64,000 nt of DNA from Nematopogon swammerdamellus. Lineage: Eukaryota; Arthropoda; Insecta; Lepidoptera; Adelidae. The DNA lies in contig OX336349.1 of the NCBI GenBank assembly GCA_946902875.1, positions 15,709,891 to 15,773,890 of the forward strand, given 5' to 3'. Position numbers and translations under genes: made by a program. Position 1 is the first letter of the stretch. Each line of letters opens with the position of its first letter. A model generated the notes under the pieces. That model saw only the letters and a program-made list of their open reading frames with translations. It did not search any database and was not told the origin of the DNA. Shown piece after piece: positions 43,700 through 54,707 of the stretch.

Positions 43700-43990
43700 C
43701 TGTCTCTCCGTCTGTCCTACCTTTAAAGGGCTTTATCGTAATAGTTAGCTGGTTGAAATTTCCACAGAGTATGTGTTGAAAAGACTAAATGTAAAAAAAT
43801 TACGAGTGTCCCCATACAAGAAACATGTTTTTTTTTTGCTCTATTCATACAAGTGTGAAACATGGTGTGATTAGCTATAGTGCAAAGTCTATAAAGTATT
43901 ACAACAAATAATAAAAATCGCCCAATTATGTGGTGATTCGGTAACCTCAGTGCGCGAGTCCAACTCGCACTTGGCCGGTTTTTTTGTCTT
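43700..43990 (+). mobile_element. Helitron/Helentron-like element
   Basis: ACCTTTAAAGGGCTTTATCG, TTGAAATTTCCACAGAGTAT and CCCCATACAAGAAACATG lead to GTGCGCGAGTCCAACTCGCA and CTTGGCCGGTTTTT. It has the same body and tail as 58590-58870 (+) and the - strand element at 61620-61980. Confidence 0.6.
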
Positions 43991-44089
43991 GTGGCATTTA
44001 TAGCACACCGAGTGCGATCGGACTTCGGGTGGGCGAATGACAGACCGAAAGCTGGCGGTGGTTCAGATTCCACTTAAATCTATAGCCCT

Positions 44090-44300
44090 TTCGTTACTAG
44101 GTCATGGAATTTAACCCGTCCGGATAGTACCACCTCACTGAATGAAAATCGGTCGAAATAGATATAAAAATGTTTCATATTTTCCATCATGTTCAGTGTA
44201 GCCGGCACGACCAAAGGGAAGTGACATAGCACTTATTTCATCAAGGTACGATGGGCTGACATCAGCGATGTAGCCAACCATGTCAGGATCCATTTGAAAC
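44090..44300 (+). mobile_element. SINE-A copy, diverged
   Basis: ACTAGGTCATGGAATTTAAC through AGTGTAGCCGGCACGACCAA to GTAGCCAACCATGTCAGGAT. It lacks a long A tail. Confidence 0.75.
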
Positions 44301-44716
44301 ATTTAAAATTTATTCTTTATTCTTTATCAATAATTTGTTCGGTAATTACACTACACTTGAATTTAATCATATTTTGTTTTTACAATCCGGTTTGATTACA
44401 TCCACAAAGAAGAGACCGCAAGAAGCTTTGCAGGGGTTTTTTTTTAACATCTTTGGTTACAATATGTTGTGCCTAACTACATATTAGACACCGCTTATAA
44501 TGTTAAAATACAGTTTGAGAGCTAAAATGCCTATAGTTTGCTTGATAATTAATTCTGACCACACAAAAGTAAGACATTCATCAGGTGTATAGAGCTTTTG
44601 TCAGATATTGTTGATGCATATCATTTCAAATCATGTGAATTAGTAATTTTCATATGAAATAGCAGAATACATTAAGGTACAAGTTGTACCCTGTCAAAAC
44701 CCTGTATTTGTTGTAG

Positions 44717-44904
44717 AGATAAACGAAGATGACGACGAAATAGTGCAAATGATCAAAGAGCTACTCGATACTCGCATCCGACCCACGGTGCAGGAGGACG
44801 GCGGAGACGTGTTGTTCGTGGACTTCCGCGACGGCGTACTGCGGCTCAAGATGCAGGGCTCCTGCTCGTCCTGTCCCAGCTCCATCGTCACACTCAAGAA
44901 CGGA
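44717..44904 (+). CDS. NFU1: NFU1 exon 4, NifU-like C-terminal domain
   Basis: The acceptor is TTTGTTGTAG and the donor GA|GTGAGT. It reads [20 protein letters not shown], then [20 protein letters not shown], then [20 protein letters not shown]. The CSSC pair (Cys216 and Cys219 of the predicted protein) is the C-x-x-C that holds the iron-sulfur cluster at the dimer interface. All key residues are intact. Confidence 0.95.
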
Positions 44905-45378
44905 GTGAGTCTTCAAGTGTCTGTTATGGTCGATTTATATTATAGGTGTGCTTAATACGAGTACTGAGTGCTTAATAGCGACTGTATATACGTCTTCCAG
45001 CCGAGTGTTATTTCATTCAACAAAATAGATAGATGACAGAGTCCTAAGAACCTAGGTTATTGAAGAAACTGTCGACTGTACCCTTTAAGAAGAAAGATGT
45101 AGAGAATGGAGAATGGAGAAGAATGGAGAGTACCTGGAAGTGGCCTCACCGAACATATCCGGGCCTACTGGCAGTAGTGGAAGGAGTCGATCGAAGACTG
45201 GACTAGCGGGTGACCACCTAGCTCTTGACGTTTTGGCTCGCAGCAAGCCCTCTTCAGCTAGTCTGCGATGACTAGGACGCGGAGAACCACCAGTACCGCT
45301 CTCGACCTCCCGCTATCTAACTCTCCATATTCTGTAGGATTTTATTACAGTTCATAATGTATAATTTTATCTCAACAG

Positions 45379-45504
45379 GTGCAAAATATGATGCAATTCT
45401 ACATACCGGAGGTGCTAGCCGTAGAACAAATAGACGACGAAGGTGATAAACTCAGCGAGAAATTATTCAAGGAATTTGAGGCGGCTAAGAAGAAAAAAGA
45501 TTGA
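45379..45504 (+). CDS. NFU1: NFU1 exon 5 (stop)
   Basis: The acceptor is CTCAACAG. It reads VQNMMQFYIPEVLAVEQIDD, EGDKLSEKLFKEFEAA and KKKKD, ending in TGA at 45502-45504. MMQFYIPEV is the conserved end of the NifU-like domain and the lysine-rich tail is usual. AATAAA signals follow within about 125 bp. Confidence 0.93.
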   Translation: MQNMMQFYIPEVLAVEQIDDEGDKLSEKLFKEFEAAKKKKD

Positions 45505-45609
45505 ATCAAGAAAATCTTTCATTAAGATTTTTGCAATTCAAATATGGAATTATTTATAACATATAATTGATATAATGTAAAAATAAGTCAGGGTATCTAT
45601 TAAGTGTAA

Positions 45610-45640
45610 ATAAAAATGATGCAATAATAAAAATAAGATT
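45610..45640 (+). terminator. NFU1 poly(A) signals
   Basis: Overlapping AATAAA motifs occur at about 45608 and 45626, 105-130 bp after the stop, followed by GATTTATTTATTG. This is the expected place for cleavage and polyadenylation. Confidence 0.5.
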
Positions 45641-45948
45641 TATTTATTGAAATAACAATGTATAAATTTTTGCAGCGTGGCCTCTTTTCAGTTCATTACA
45701 CGAATAACTTTAATTACATAATTACACACCCTTCGTGTTTATCACCTCTTCCATTTCCAAAAATATTTTTTTCAGCATAACTTATTGATATTACTTTACA
45801 AGCAATAAGTTAACAACTAGTTTTAATTCTAACAGAAGGAAGTACTTTTCTAACCTGCTAGTGGACTCGTAATTGCCTCAAGAAGTGATTCGTGTTTAAA
45901 ATAGTTTAACATTATTAATAAAATAATTATTACTAAATAAACTCTACT

Positions 45949-46165
45949 GTACCGTGTGGGGCCGGTACTTTAAAAGAATAGCCCCACTGCATCTCTCCAG
46001 GTGGTCGTCGAGGCTCTTCGGTATCAGCCCATGCACTGATATGACTATGGGCATTAATGATATAGTATACAGCGATAGCCCTGCTCGCATCGTCCGGAGG
46101 TTTCTCTCCCTAGGGTCCGACCATCGGTAGCCTGGGTTTGCCCCGGCGCCGCGCCGGTGGTGGTA
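45949..46165 (+). mobile_element. SINE-A extended module plus retroelement debris
   Basis: TACCGTGTGGGGCCGGTACT and AGCCCCACTGCATCTCTCC match the 5' module of 54799-55120. Then GCTCTTCGGTATCAGCCCAT to CCATCGGTAGCCTGGGTTT is unidentified. Confidence 0.55.
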
Positions 46166-46575
46166 ACTCCCGTTTATTTTCGTATTAATTTTAGATCTTT
46201 ATGTAAAATTAATAAAAATGTAAATGGATTACAAAATAAGGTTAAGTGATACCTATCCAAATATTTATTTTTTTGGTTTGCTCCGGCGCCGCGCCGGTAA
46301 CTCCCGTTTATTTTTGTATTAATTTGAGATCTTAAATTTGTAAATATGTAAAATTAATAAAAATGTAAAAATGTAAATGGATTACAAAATAAGGTTAAGT
46401 GATATCCTAATATTTTTTTTTTTTTGTTTACCCCGGCGCCGTGCCGCTAACTTCCGTTTATTTTTGTATTAATTTGAGATCTTAAGTTTGTAAATATGTA
46501 AAATTAATAAAAATGTAAAAATGTTAATGGATTACATAATAAGGTTAAGTGATATCCTAAATTTTTTATTTTATT
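46143..46575 (+). repeat. ~147-bp tandem repeat, 3 copies
   Basis: Each copy has a CCCCGGCGCCGCGCCG-type head, CTCCCGTTTATTTT, GTAAAATTAATAAAAATGTA and AGGTTAAGTGAT. It lies between the convergent 3' ends of NFU1 and the Artemis-like gene, so it may be in either 3' flank. Confidence 0.85.
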
Positions 46576-46717
46576 CCATTGAAATACACTAAATCAAATT
46601 AAAACAGTGGTTGTTTCAATTAAACTAAATAGGCTAATAAAGTGTTCGTCCTACTGGTTTATAAAACTATTGACTGAGATAGCACTTATCACTTCTTGAG
46701 GTAATTTATTGAAGCAC

Positions 46718-47207
46718 TCAACTCCCGAACAATTCTTTCAAAGTCGCTCTATCTTCTTTCACATCTATATTACGACTCTTTTTTGCGAACGGCGAATTAT
46801 TTGCCGACTTTGCTTTCATTGTCTTCCGCGGTGTCACATTTGGTTCACTCGATATAAAATCTCTCTTCCTGTCATTCACGTTTTCATCGTAGTCGTTAGG
46901 AAAACCGACAATTCTTCTAGGCGCGTAATATTCTATGAATGTTTTTATTTCGCTCCTGCTGCAGTGCGTAGGAAAACAAACGTCGAGTCGTGTGTCTGAG
47001 GTTATTTGTACCGGAGAAGAGAATGTATCTTCGTAGTGTTTGAACCTTTGTGCGGACATGCGGATAAAGAGAAAGTTGTGCGTGTCTGCCACACTGGGCG
47101 GGAGGCCGCAAAGGGCGTGGCTGTACCGTTCGTTCAGGTGGCGACACGCATGCACTCGGGAGTGTTCATCGTCATTGGTCACTGCAGGCTCCATGAACTT
47201 CAGTTCT
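46718..47207 (-). CDS. DCLRE1C: Artemis-like nuclease, exon 3 (stop)
   Basis: On -, the acceptor TATTACAG precedes 47207 and a TGA ends at 46718. It reads RELKFMEPAVTNDDEHSRVH and ACRHLNERYSHALCG, later DTRLDVCFPTHCSRSEIKTF and IEYYAPRRIVGFP. In the CFPTHCSRSE segment, His322 fits beta-CASP motif C. A short basic tail, PRKTMKAKSANNSPFAKKSR, ends at residue 403. Vertebrate Artemis is near 690 residues with a long regulatory tail; here almost only the catalytic core remains. Confidence 0.85.
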
Positions 47208-47264
47208 CTGTAATACAAAGCAAAACATTTTTGTGACTGTTCAGCTTTTGTCACTTCAGGTCAC

Positions 47265-47292
47265 CTGGGGAGGGGGGGGAGGGGGGGGGGCG
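47265..47292 (+). repeat. G-tract, possible G-quadruplex
   Basis: CCTGGGGAGGGGGGGA and a further run of ten G lie in intron 2 of the Artemis-like gene, on the non-template strand relative to + (C-rich in the gene's sense). Confidence 0.8.
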
Positions 47293-47504
47293 TCCATAGC
47301 CTGGCGTCCACATTGCAATTGTCCACACGCAACGTACACGTGCACACATCGGAGCAACCAGATTTTTAGAGGTACCGCATCCAATGTTCTGCAGCAATCA
47401 GAATGCGAACGCTGGCCATTTGCATTTGGATTTTCATGACATGATTGGCATTTCCAAATTGTCGACACTCCGATGCATGCGTCATCTCATCAGTCATCTC
47501 ATCA

Positions 47505-47632
47505 CACATTGGTGAACTAGACGCCAGTATTTCCCTTTGGTCGTGCCGGCTAAACTGAACTGAACGGAAAACGCCAACTATTTACGTAGCCGTTTCGGCC
47601 GTCCTTCACTCAGTGCGGTGGTAGAAATATAT
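47505..47632 (-). mobile_element. SINE-A fragment
   Basis: GTGAACTAGACGCCAGTATT and GGTCGTGCCGGCTAAACTGA to CACTCAGTGCGGTGGTA is the central part of SINE-A on -. Confidence 0.7.
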
Positions 47633-47964
47633 ATAGGAAATAAAGGGCATGTGAACCAACCATGTGAGGACACAAAATAATGGCTAACGATAATAGCTCT
47701 CATGAACACCAAACTAAATACTAGAAGAGGCTAACTGTGATGAAACTTGTTCCCATCAGTAAGCAAGTGTGAAATTAAAAGCCTTACCATGCTATGTATG
47801 CGGTAACGTTCCTCATAAGGTGAGACAACACGAGCATCAGTCATTGTAAACTCAGCTCATGAATAGAAATTCACACTTTCAAAGAACCAATATTTCAACA
47901 AATACAACGCCAATATCACGTACTTCTTTCTTTGTCAGGATCCATCTATGTTGTTGTTGTTGTT

Positions 47965-48195
47965 TTGGTTTGGGGTTGGCTCTAGGCCTGCAAACTAATC
48001 CCGCTTGGTTGGGGACCTTCGTGCAAAACCCCGCAGCCTCCAGCTACCCCAGCCAGCCTATGTCTTTCATGGAAGCCACAAGTCGACCGGGGTGTCTGCA
48101 GGCCGCTTATCCCTTAGTCGCCTTTTACGACATGCACGGGGAGAGATGCAGTGGGACTATTCTTATTAAGTACCGACCCCACACAGTACTAAATA
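47965..48195 (-). mobile_element. SINE-like element with SINE-A extended module
   Basis: On + it reads GGTTTGGGGTTGGCTCTAGG through GGTTGGGGACCTTCGTGCAA to CCCTTAGTCGCCTTTTACGA, CATGCACGGGGAGAGATGCA and ACCGACCCCACACAGTAC. The last part is the module found in 42370-42500. Confidence 0.55.
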
Positions 48196-48442
48196 GGATA
48201 TTGCTAGGATCCATCTAAAGAGTCAATTTAACTCACCGATCCACAGGGCATTAGGAGAACCCCTGATGGAAGAATACAAAATTCTGACTAGATTTTTCCA
48301 AGCATCTCTAGCCATCAGAGGCTAGAGATGGTTTGGAGAATTGTTTAATAGGTACTATGGGGCTGGCATGTACTGTTATTATTATTTTTGCTAATGCAAG
48401 ACGGCTAAAGTCCTATTCAAAAAGAGATAAAAAAAAACTCAC

Positions 48443-48893
48443 CGATAAAAATCCCACTTATTGGCATCGACAAACACCTTCATATTAAGACGCTGCGACA
48501 ATTCCATGTACACATATTCATATCCATACTTAGCCGATGTAGAAAGCGCTACTCGGTTCTCGGTGGCCTTTTCGAGCCATTCCGTTATGTGCTTCACCAG
48601 TTCGTTCATACAGTCTGTCCTCTTTGGGAAACTCGAGTATTGTGGATCTAGAAATGTTGTATCGATGTACAAAGCATCAATCTTAATTGGCTCTCTGTTA
48701 GAGTGCAGCTGTGCGAATTTGCTTACGTCGTTGGCGCTTATTCTGAAGTCGCCGGTGTACAGGATGTTCTGATCGCGGCTAGTTTGGAAGAGCAACATGA
48801 CAGAACCGAGGCAGTGGCCCGCGGGTACCGCTGTCACACTGATGTACTCCTCTTTTATGTTTTCCGTGGCTGGCAGTCTTATGTGAACGGTGG
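48443..48893 (-). CDS. DCLRE1C: Artemis-like nuclease, exon 2
   Basis: On -, acceptor TTTATTCCAG and donor CG|GTGAGT. It reads ATVHIRLPATENIKEEYISV, TAVPAGHCLGSVMLLF (metallo-beta-lactamase motif 3, His117), ILYTGDFRIS (motif 4, Asp139), then KIDALYIDTTFLDP (beta-CASP motif A, Asp168) and SAKYGYEYVYMEL. The positions line up with the human Artemis catalytic residues to within a few residues. Known role: structure-specific endonuclease and 5' exonuclease in DNA end processing and crosslink repair. Confidence 0.93.
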
Positions 48894-49161
48894 CTGGAAT
48901 AAAAGGCAACATTATAATTAAGCCTTTATCGTAACACATTTTGCTTACAATTCATCCTGGAAACTGTGTTTCATATTTTTGATAAATTTATTCATTTGTT
49001 GTGGTGAAGGATTAAAATGAAGAAAATCATAATTATTATAGTGATTATTCAATATACAGAATGCATAATTTGTTGGCCAACCTATTTTTATGCACTCACA
49101 GTTATTATTATTCTTGCTTCTACAGTAATATTATTACCTTTTGCAAAATATGCCATATTAT

Positions 49162-52100
49162 ATTTCGAGGGCTTACTTCAAGAATGCATTAAGTCAGAAA
49201 AAGCTGTTTTGAGATAATCAAGTTTGAAAGTTAAAAAAAATTAATATATATATTGTACTTATATTTACAATATCAATATTATGAACCGAGATTTGTAATC
49301 TAGCGATGTTAAAAATGATATGAAATAAAATATTTATATATTCATTCAATGTGACTTTTTCTTCGAAAGTTTAGGAGAAGGTATCGACTTAGTGTATTTT
49401 GTTTGACAATAAATTTAACAGTAAAATAATAATACGGCATTAAGTCATATAGTTGTTTAATGAAAAAGACAAGTTTACAACAATTTCAGTGAATTACAAT
49501 TACATTGTAGGTAGATTTGTGAACCATGGGTGTAGTTCTGGTGGAATTACTTTTTTTTCGCAAAGGGTCTTGAGATCTTTTAGTTTTTCTTTGGTAATCG
49601 GTAGTGGTTCCTGGTACAGCTTAGGGATGTCTCCAATTCCTGCGTCTTCTGCATCTCTTGTACGTGCTCTCCTTTTGCGTCTGACATCAATTACTTGATA
49701 GGGATTGTCGTAGTCATATTTATACAGAATTTTGTTTGGAAGGCTCTTCTCGTATCTGAAACATTTAACTTTTAGCCAGTTGACAATGTCGTTGTTTTCA
49801 TTCAGTGATTTGTTTTGTATCAGCTGCGAAGCTAGTGATTTTAAATCTAAGAAGTCTTCGTGTAAGAGTCTTGTCACGATATATGGAGGATTTTTGTTTC
49901 GTCCCCTAGTGGAGCGCGCTTTTTCCTTAATCAATCCATTGATGTGGGCTTACGACTTTCTTGTGTCTCGATTCGAACTCAATTGCGCTGTGCATTGAAT
50001 CCGCGTTCATATGGCTATGCCCGCTTTCAAAAAACTTGTGTTCGATAATGTCAATATCTGTTGTTTGAACAATGTGCAGCATAAGTGCTGCGACTTGTAC
50101 GTTGCGGTTTTGTCCCCCGCAAGTGTCAGAGTACAACACTACCTCTTTTATTTCTTTAGAGATTTGTGTCAGGTACTTGTACAGGCACGTTCCGATCTCA
50201 CAACTGCCTTTCTTACCATCGATCTCCGTCCATACATAGCAGTACCCATTTTTGGGTTGTTTCTCTTCGTAAATCGTTAAATTGTAAAGGTTCAGTTTTC
50301 TAAGGTAGTACACCACAGACTCCTTTGATTTAGGAATCTGCAGTATAGCCTGTAAATCAAAAGACGAGGACATGAAGTTTTTATCTTCTGCAGATCTCTT
50401 AATGTCTTCATTCGTCTGTTTTTCAGCATCATGCTTTCTTTTTAGGTGTTGTTCGTGGTCTTCTTTCAGCTTTAATTTCTCTTCTTCAGCAGCACTATCA
50501 AAGGAAGTGCATGTCATGCACAAATCCTTTTTAGGTCTGTGGAAGGACAGATTGAATTTTGTGCAAAAAATTCTGCGGTATGTTATTTGAGACACGGGTG
50601 GTTCATGGGTTTTTTCGCAGTCTCTTTGTAAAGGTCGTACATTTTGATAATTGTTAGGCCAGGTTCCAGATACAGACGTCTTGTATCTTTACGCGTGTAA
50701 TGACTCTCTACCTTCGGGAAACTGTTTATGTGATCCTCAACCTTTTTTACTTTATCGTCGGCCGTTTTGTTGTGGGGAGTTTTTTTCCCACGTTTGTCAG
50801 ATCCACCAAATGTTCCTTGTTCATTTATGTTCTCAAATGCTGTAAGAATAGCTCGGTTAGAGATACACAAAGTGGCAGCAAAGAATGCAGCACACACTCG
50901 TACTTTCTCTCCTTCTTTCCTCAAGTAGTATTTTTTGCAATCCTTTCGTAATTTCGCATTTTCTTTGCGAGGCCTTCGGCTCTTAACAGGTTCACTGGTT
51001 ATGCTAGTTAGGATGAAATCCCTCTGCCTTTCATAAATATGAAGATTCCAATAAAATTTGCACAAATTTAACCTGTCTTCAGGTGAAAAATTCTCAGAGC
51101 ACTTGTAGCTGCACTTGCAGTCAATGTATTTAGGTTCTTTAGCTTTCATTGTCTTTTTTTGTTGATTAGCGTATTCCAGGCAATTATCTCTTTTATTTTT
51201 TTCAATATTTACTTTCCAGGTTGTTGGATCAGCTTTGCGCCATCGAGAACCTTTCCCTTTGCGTGCAATAGTAGATGTATCTGCAAATGAAGCAGCAGGT
51301 GACATCTGAGTAGAAACAGACGTCGATGGTGTGTCAATCAGATTGTCAAATAATGGAATTAGATGTGGATCTGTAGATGGCGTGGTCGGAGATCCAACTG
51401 CTTCCTGGTACATGTGTGGGTCGACGAATGGCGAAATGGATATGTCAGTGACTTGCAATGGAACGTTAATAGTATTAAACAGGACTTCACTGTTCTGCGA
51501 AGGGACGTCAATGCAATGCAATGGCCCGTGAATGTTTTAGGAGAAACATTGGTGCTTAGCGATGAGGCATCAACCTTTGGCGATGGAATGCCGTTATTCT
51601 GTGATGGGACATCTATGTTATGCAATGAGACGTCGGTGTTTGTAGGAGGAAAGTCCGTGTTTGTAAGAGCAACATCGGCGTTTCTAGGAGAAATGTCGTC
51701 GGTGTTTGTAGGAGAAATAGCGTCGGTGTTTGAAGATGGAAAATCGGCGTTTCGCAGTAGATTGTCGCCCTTTGACGAAGGAAAGCTGATGTTTTGCAAC
51801 GTGAAATCGATGCTCTGGAATGGGACGTCGGAGTTTGTAGGAGGATCGTCCATGTCTGTAGGAGGAACGTCGTCGGTGTTTGGAGATAGAAAATCGAAGT
51901 TTTGAATTACACTGTCACTGTCACCCTTTGCCGATGGGACGCCCGACGTCAAATCGAAGTTCTGCAATGATGATGATGAAACGACGCTGTGTGGCGATGG
52001 AACGTAATATGAAGGATCCTGTACACTATCATCCGAGTTGCTATCCAGCAAAAATGAATACTGGTTCTGCATGGCACCTGCTATTTGAATTGGTTCTTGT

Positions 52101-53316
52101 GTCAGAGGGCTTTCTGGTTTCAAGTCTGATTCTGAAACAAACACATACAAATAATTAGGCTCGCCGCGTTAATAAAACAGGAGCAGGGGGAACTCATATT
52201 TACCTACAAAATTACCTACAATACAATACCAACGTCAGACATAGGTACGTGACTGTTTATAAATAAGGACCTACCTATACAACAGGAGATACGAGGACGT
52301 CAAAAGTACGTTGAAACGTTTCGATAAAATGTACCACGCCAGTGCTCACTTGGCTTCGGACAACGTAAACATTACAACAATACAAAAGGAAACTAGTAAT
52401 AAAGTTATAACACTCACCTTTTTGATTGACAGGAAAGTTTTCGTTCTCCGATGATTTTTGCACCATCTCCATCATTCTTTCAGTTCTTTGACATTTTGAC
52501 TTTGTTTTAACACGATTACCAGAGTGGAAACGCTTCATTTTGGTCCAAATTAAACTTTTTTAACTTGATAACCTAAAATTACAACAGCTCACGATGTCGT
52601 GTACGCATTAGATGAACAAATTCGCTCAGCTGCTGCCTGAGTTGCCATCCACGATTCAGTATCGCCATGCACAAAATTCAAATTTATGTCGACTTAATGC
52701 ATTGGCGAGTGTAGTTGTTAACAACAACCACTTCAAGTAATATCGACTAGAACACATTAAGTCCGACTTAGTGCTTTTCACTGTACGTTTTTGAGGATGT
52801 TTCTAAAAATCTCGTCTTCTTAAATTCACTAAGTGACTTAATGTATTCTTGAAAATGATTTCGTTAAGTCGAAGTAAGCTGATCCCGCAACATAAAATGC
52901 ATTAAGTCACTTAATGCTTTCTTGTAGAATAGAATTTTAAGGCGAATTATCGAAATTATATTTACGTAATCACACTAAGTAGACTTAATGCATTCCTGAA
53001 GAATTACATTTTGCCATTCACACAATAAAACACTTACAGTAAAGCACTAATTGTACTTAGTGTATTTACGTTGACTATAATTCAACAATAATCTGAATTT
53101 TGAGGCATTACATTCGAACCAAGTCCTTTAATGCATTTTGCTTGTACAAAACAGATCTATTAAGACTTAATGCTATAGCTATCTTTGGACCTCGTCAGTG
53201 TACGACTAAGTGTGTTTTTGAAGATTGTAGAGCAAAATATTTGGAACAAAACTGTATCATTAAGTCAAATTCGACTTTTTTTGACTTAGTGCATTCTTGA
53301 AGTAAGCCCTCGATTT
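49162..53316. mobile_element. Autonomous-type DNA transposon, DUF7869-like transposase, 38-bp TIRs
   Basis: The element is 49166-53312 (4147 bp). Both ends read inward CGAGGGCTTACTTCAAGAAT, continuing as inverted repeats for 38 bp with 2 mismatches (49166-49203, 53275-53312). ATTT flanks both sides (49162-49165, 53313-53316), a 4-bp target duplication. Subterminal DNA, mainly 52690-53300 but also 49385 and 49436, carries many copies of ACTTARTGCATTC in both orientations, likely transposase binding sites. It encodes one gene on - (see next entry). It lies in intron 1 of the Artemis-like gene, its gene in the same direction as the host. A 4-bp duplication fits the Sola group among known superfamilies, but I cannot assign it. 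Confidence 0.8.
49500..52538 (-). pseudogene. DUF7869-like putative transposase, two exons, frame-broken
   Basis: Exon 1 (52538-52418) starts MKRFHSGNRVKTKSKCQR and ends at donor G|GTGAGT. Exon 2 starts at 52131 after TTTGTTTCAG in matching phase and ends in TAA at 49500. Exon 2 holds a Ser/Asp/Asn-rich repeated region (FPSSNTDAISPTNTD-type, 51540-52130), a Lys-rich stretch, a Cys cluster CKCSYKCSENFSPEDR, a C-x-x-C (KKDLCMTC), a coiled coil (EEEKLKLKEDHEQHLKRKH), then YVWTEIDGKKGSCEIGT, VVLYSDTCGGQNRN and GHSHMNADSMHSAIE, acidic positions that could form an RNase H-like DDE/D site. Breaks occur at 51509-51523, ~50585 and ~49930. Intact length would be roughly 900 residues. Confidence 0.75.
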
Positions 53317-53341
53317 AATTATATTTCAAGGATTGTAAGCA

Positions 53342-53824
53342 CTGCAGGGCTATCACGAGATTCGCTACGCCGGTTACGCCGAGGTGTAGCGTGCGTAGAG
53401 AACGTAAGCCGCTGCGCGGAAGCGAGTTCGCAAATCTATCGCATTCGCTTCCGTGCAGACGCTTACGCTCTCTACGCACGCTACACCTCGGCGTAGCCGG
53501 CGTCACAGATTACTTAATAGTTACTTCGTAACAGATAAATCACTCCATAGAAAATGTTCCTACCTTCGGGCTTTAATAGCCTACCGTTTCACATCGCCAA
53601 TCGCTGCGTGCGAAAGTGTACCTTAACGATCGAGTGTAAAGTGGTTATTGCTTTGCAGCTGCGCGCAGTTTCGTGGGCGAGCGTCTATGTATACTTCGCG
53701 CGGCTGACGAATTTTTACTGAAAAAGACCGCCGGCGGCCCGTTGGGCGGTAGGTAGTTAGCGCGCGCAAGTACATAGAGTGCGTGAGGCCTGCCGGCGTA
53801 GCGAAACTCGTAATAGCCCTACAG
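53342..53824. mobile_element. MITE with ~32-bp inverted ends and internal hairpin
   Basis: CAGGGCTATCACGAGATTCG at the left end is mirrored by CGAAACTCGTAATAGCCCTA at the right end. Inside, 53367-53504 is a hairpin with ~60-bp arms sharing GCCGAGGTGTAGCGTGCGTA. It sits 30 bp outside the transposon end. Confidence 0.85.
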
Positions 53825-53969
53825 ATCTATAGTACTAGGTGAGCCTTTCTCATACATCACTCCTGAGAAAACAAGTCACCAACCAAATCAGCTTATACGC
53901 TGAGTTCACAACGACCGATGCTTGTGTGTTTATCGTCTAATGTCTGCGAATAAGCGAGTGAGGAGCGTT

Positions 53970-54242
53970 TTAGGGTTCCGTATCCGTCGTACGGGACCCT
54001 ATGACTAGCCCACGCCGTCTGTCTGTCCGTCCGTCTGTCCGAGATCTGTATCTCTTGAACCGTAATAGGTAGCCCGTTGAAATTTTCACATAATAGGGTG
54101 TGAAGCATTTTAACTAATCATGACATTTAACTAATATGAATTATTTCAAAACACGCCATAGATGGCGTGAGTGGCACTAACCATGACATGGCGATAAGGA
54201 ACCCTCGGTGCGTGAGTTCGACTCGCACTTCGCCGGTTTTTA
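53970..54242 (+). mobile_element. Helitron/Helentron-like element, near full length
   Basis: TAGGGTTCCGTATCCGTCGT, GGGACCCTATGACTAG, repeated GTCTGTCCGTCC and GTTGAAATTTTCACA lead to GTGCGTGAGTTCGACTCGCA and CTTCGCCGGTTTTT. This is the classic layout of the repeat whose 3' ends are at 2054, 9505 and 43945. Confidence 0.65.
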
Positions 54243-54397
54243 TTCTCAGCATGAGATGTCTTTTAATACGATGCTTTGTATTTGTGTGACAACTGCATGT
54301 GTGCCGCACACTTATTTACCGACTGATAACTTAACATATTTCATCGCACTTCGCGTCATCTAGTATTTAGTTCGATGATAATGATGATGATGATAAA

Positions 54398-54707
54398 GCT
54401 AATTACACAGAGCATCGAATAGCGCGCGCGCCCCCTCCTAGAGACGCCCTGAGCGCGATTTCCCTACAACGCCGTTGAAGCCTGTGGGTGTGGCCTATGA
54501 CTTACATATGTGTGTTGTGAGTGTGCATTTGTTTTGTGCGTGTGCCTAACTTGCTCCGCTTTGTGTGTAGTGTCGATTCTAACACACACGCACGCACACA
54601 TACACAGAGCTAGCAGCACTGCGTTCTGTTATTGGGTTTCAAATATTATTATTACTTTCGCCTCTAGGAGGGCGGCACTACTAACTTCACTGCTCTGTGG
54701 CTAATTA
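54398..54707. mobile_element. hAT-type MITE with 8-bp target duplication
   Basis: The element 54406-54699 begins CACAGAGC and ends GCTCTGTG, with inner CCTCCTAGAG mirrored by CTCTAGGAGG. GCTAATTA flanks both sides (54398-54405, 54700-54707). It is 294 bp and includes a GT/CA-rich middle. Confidence 0.88.
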
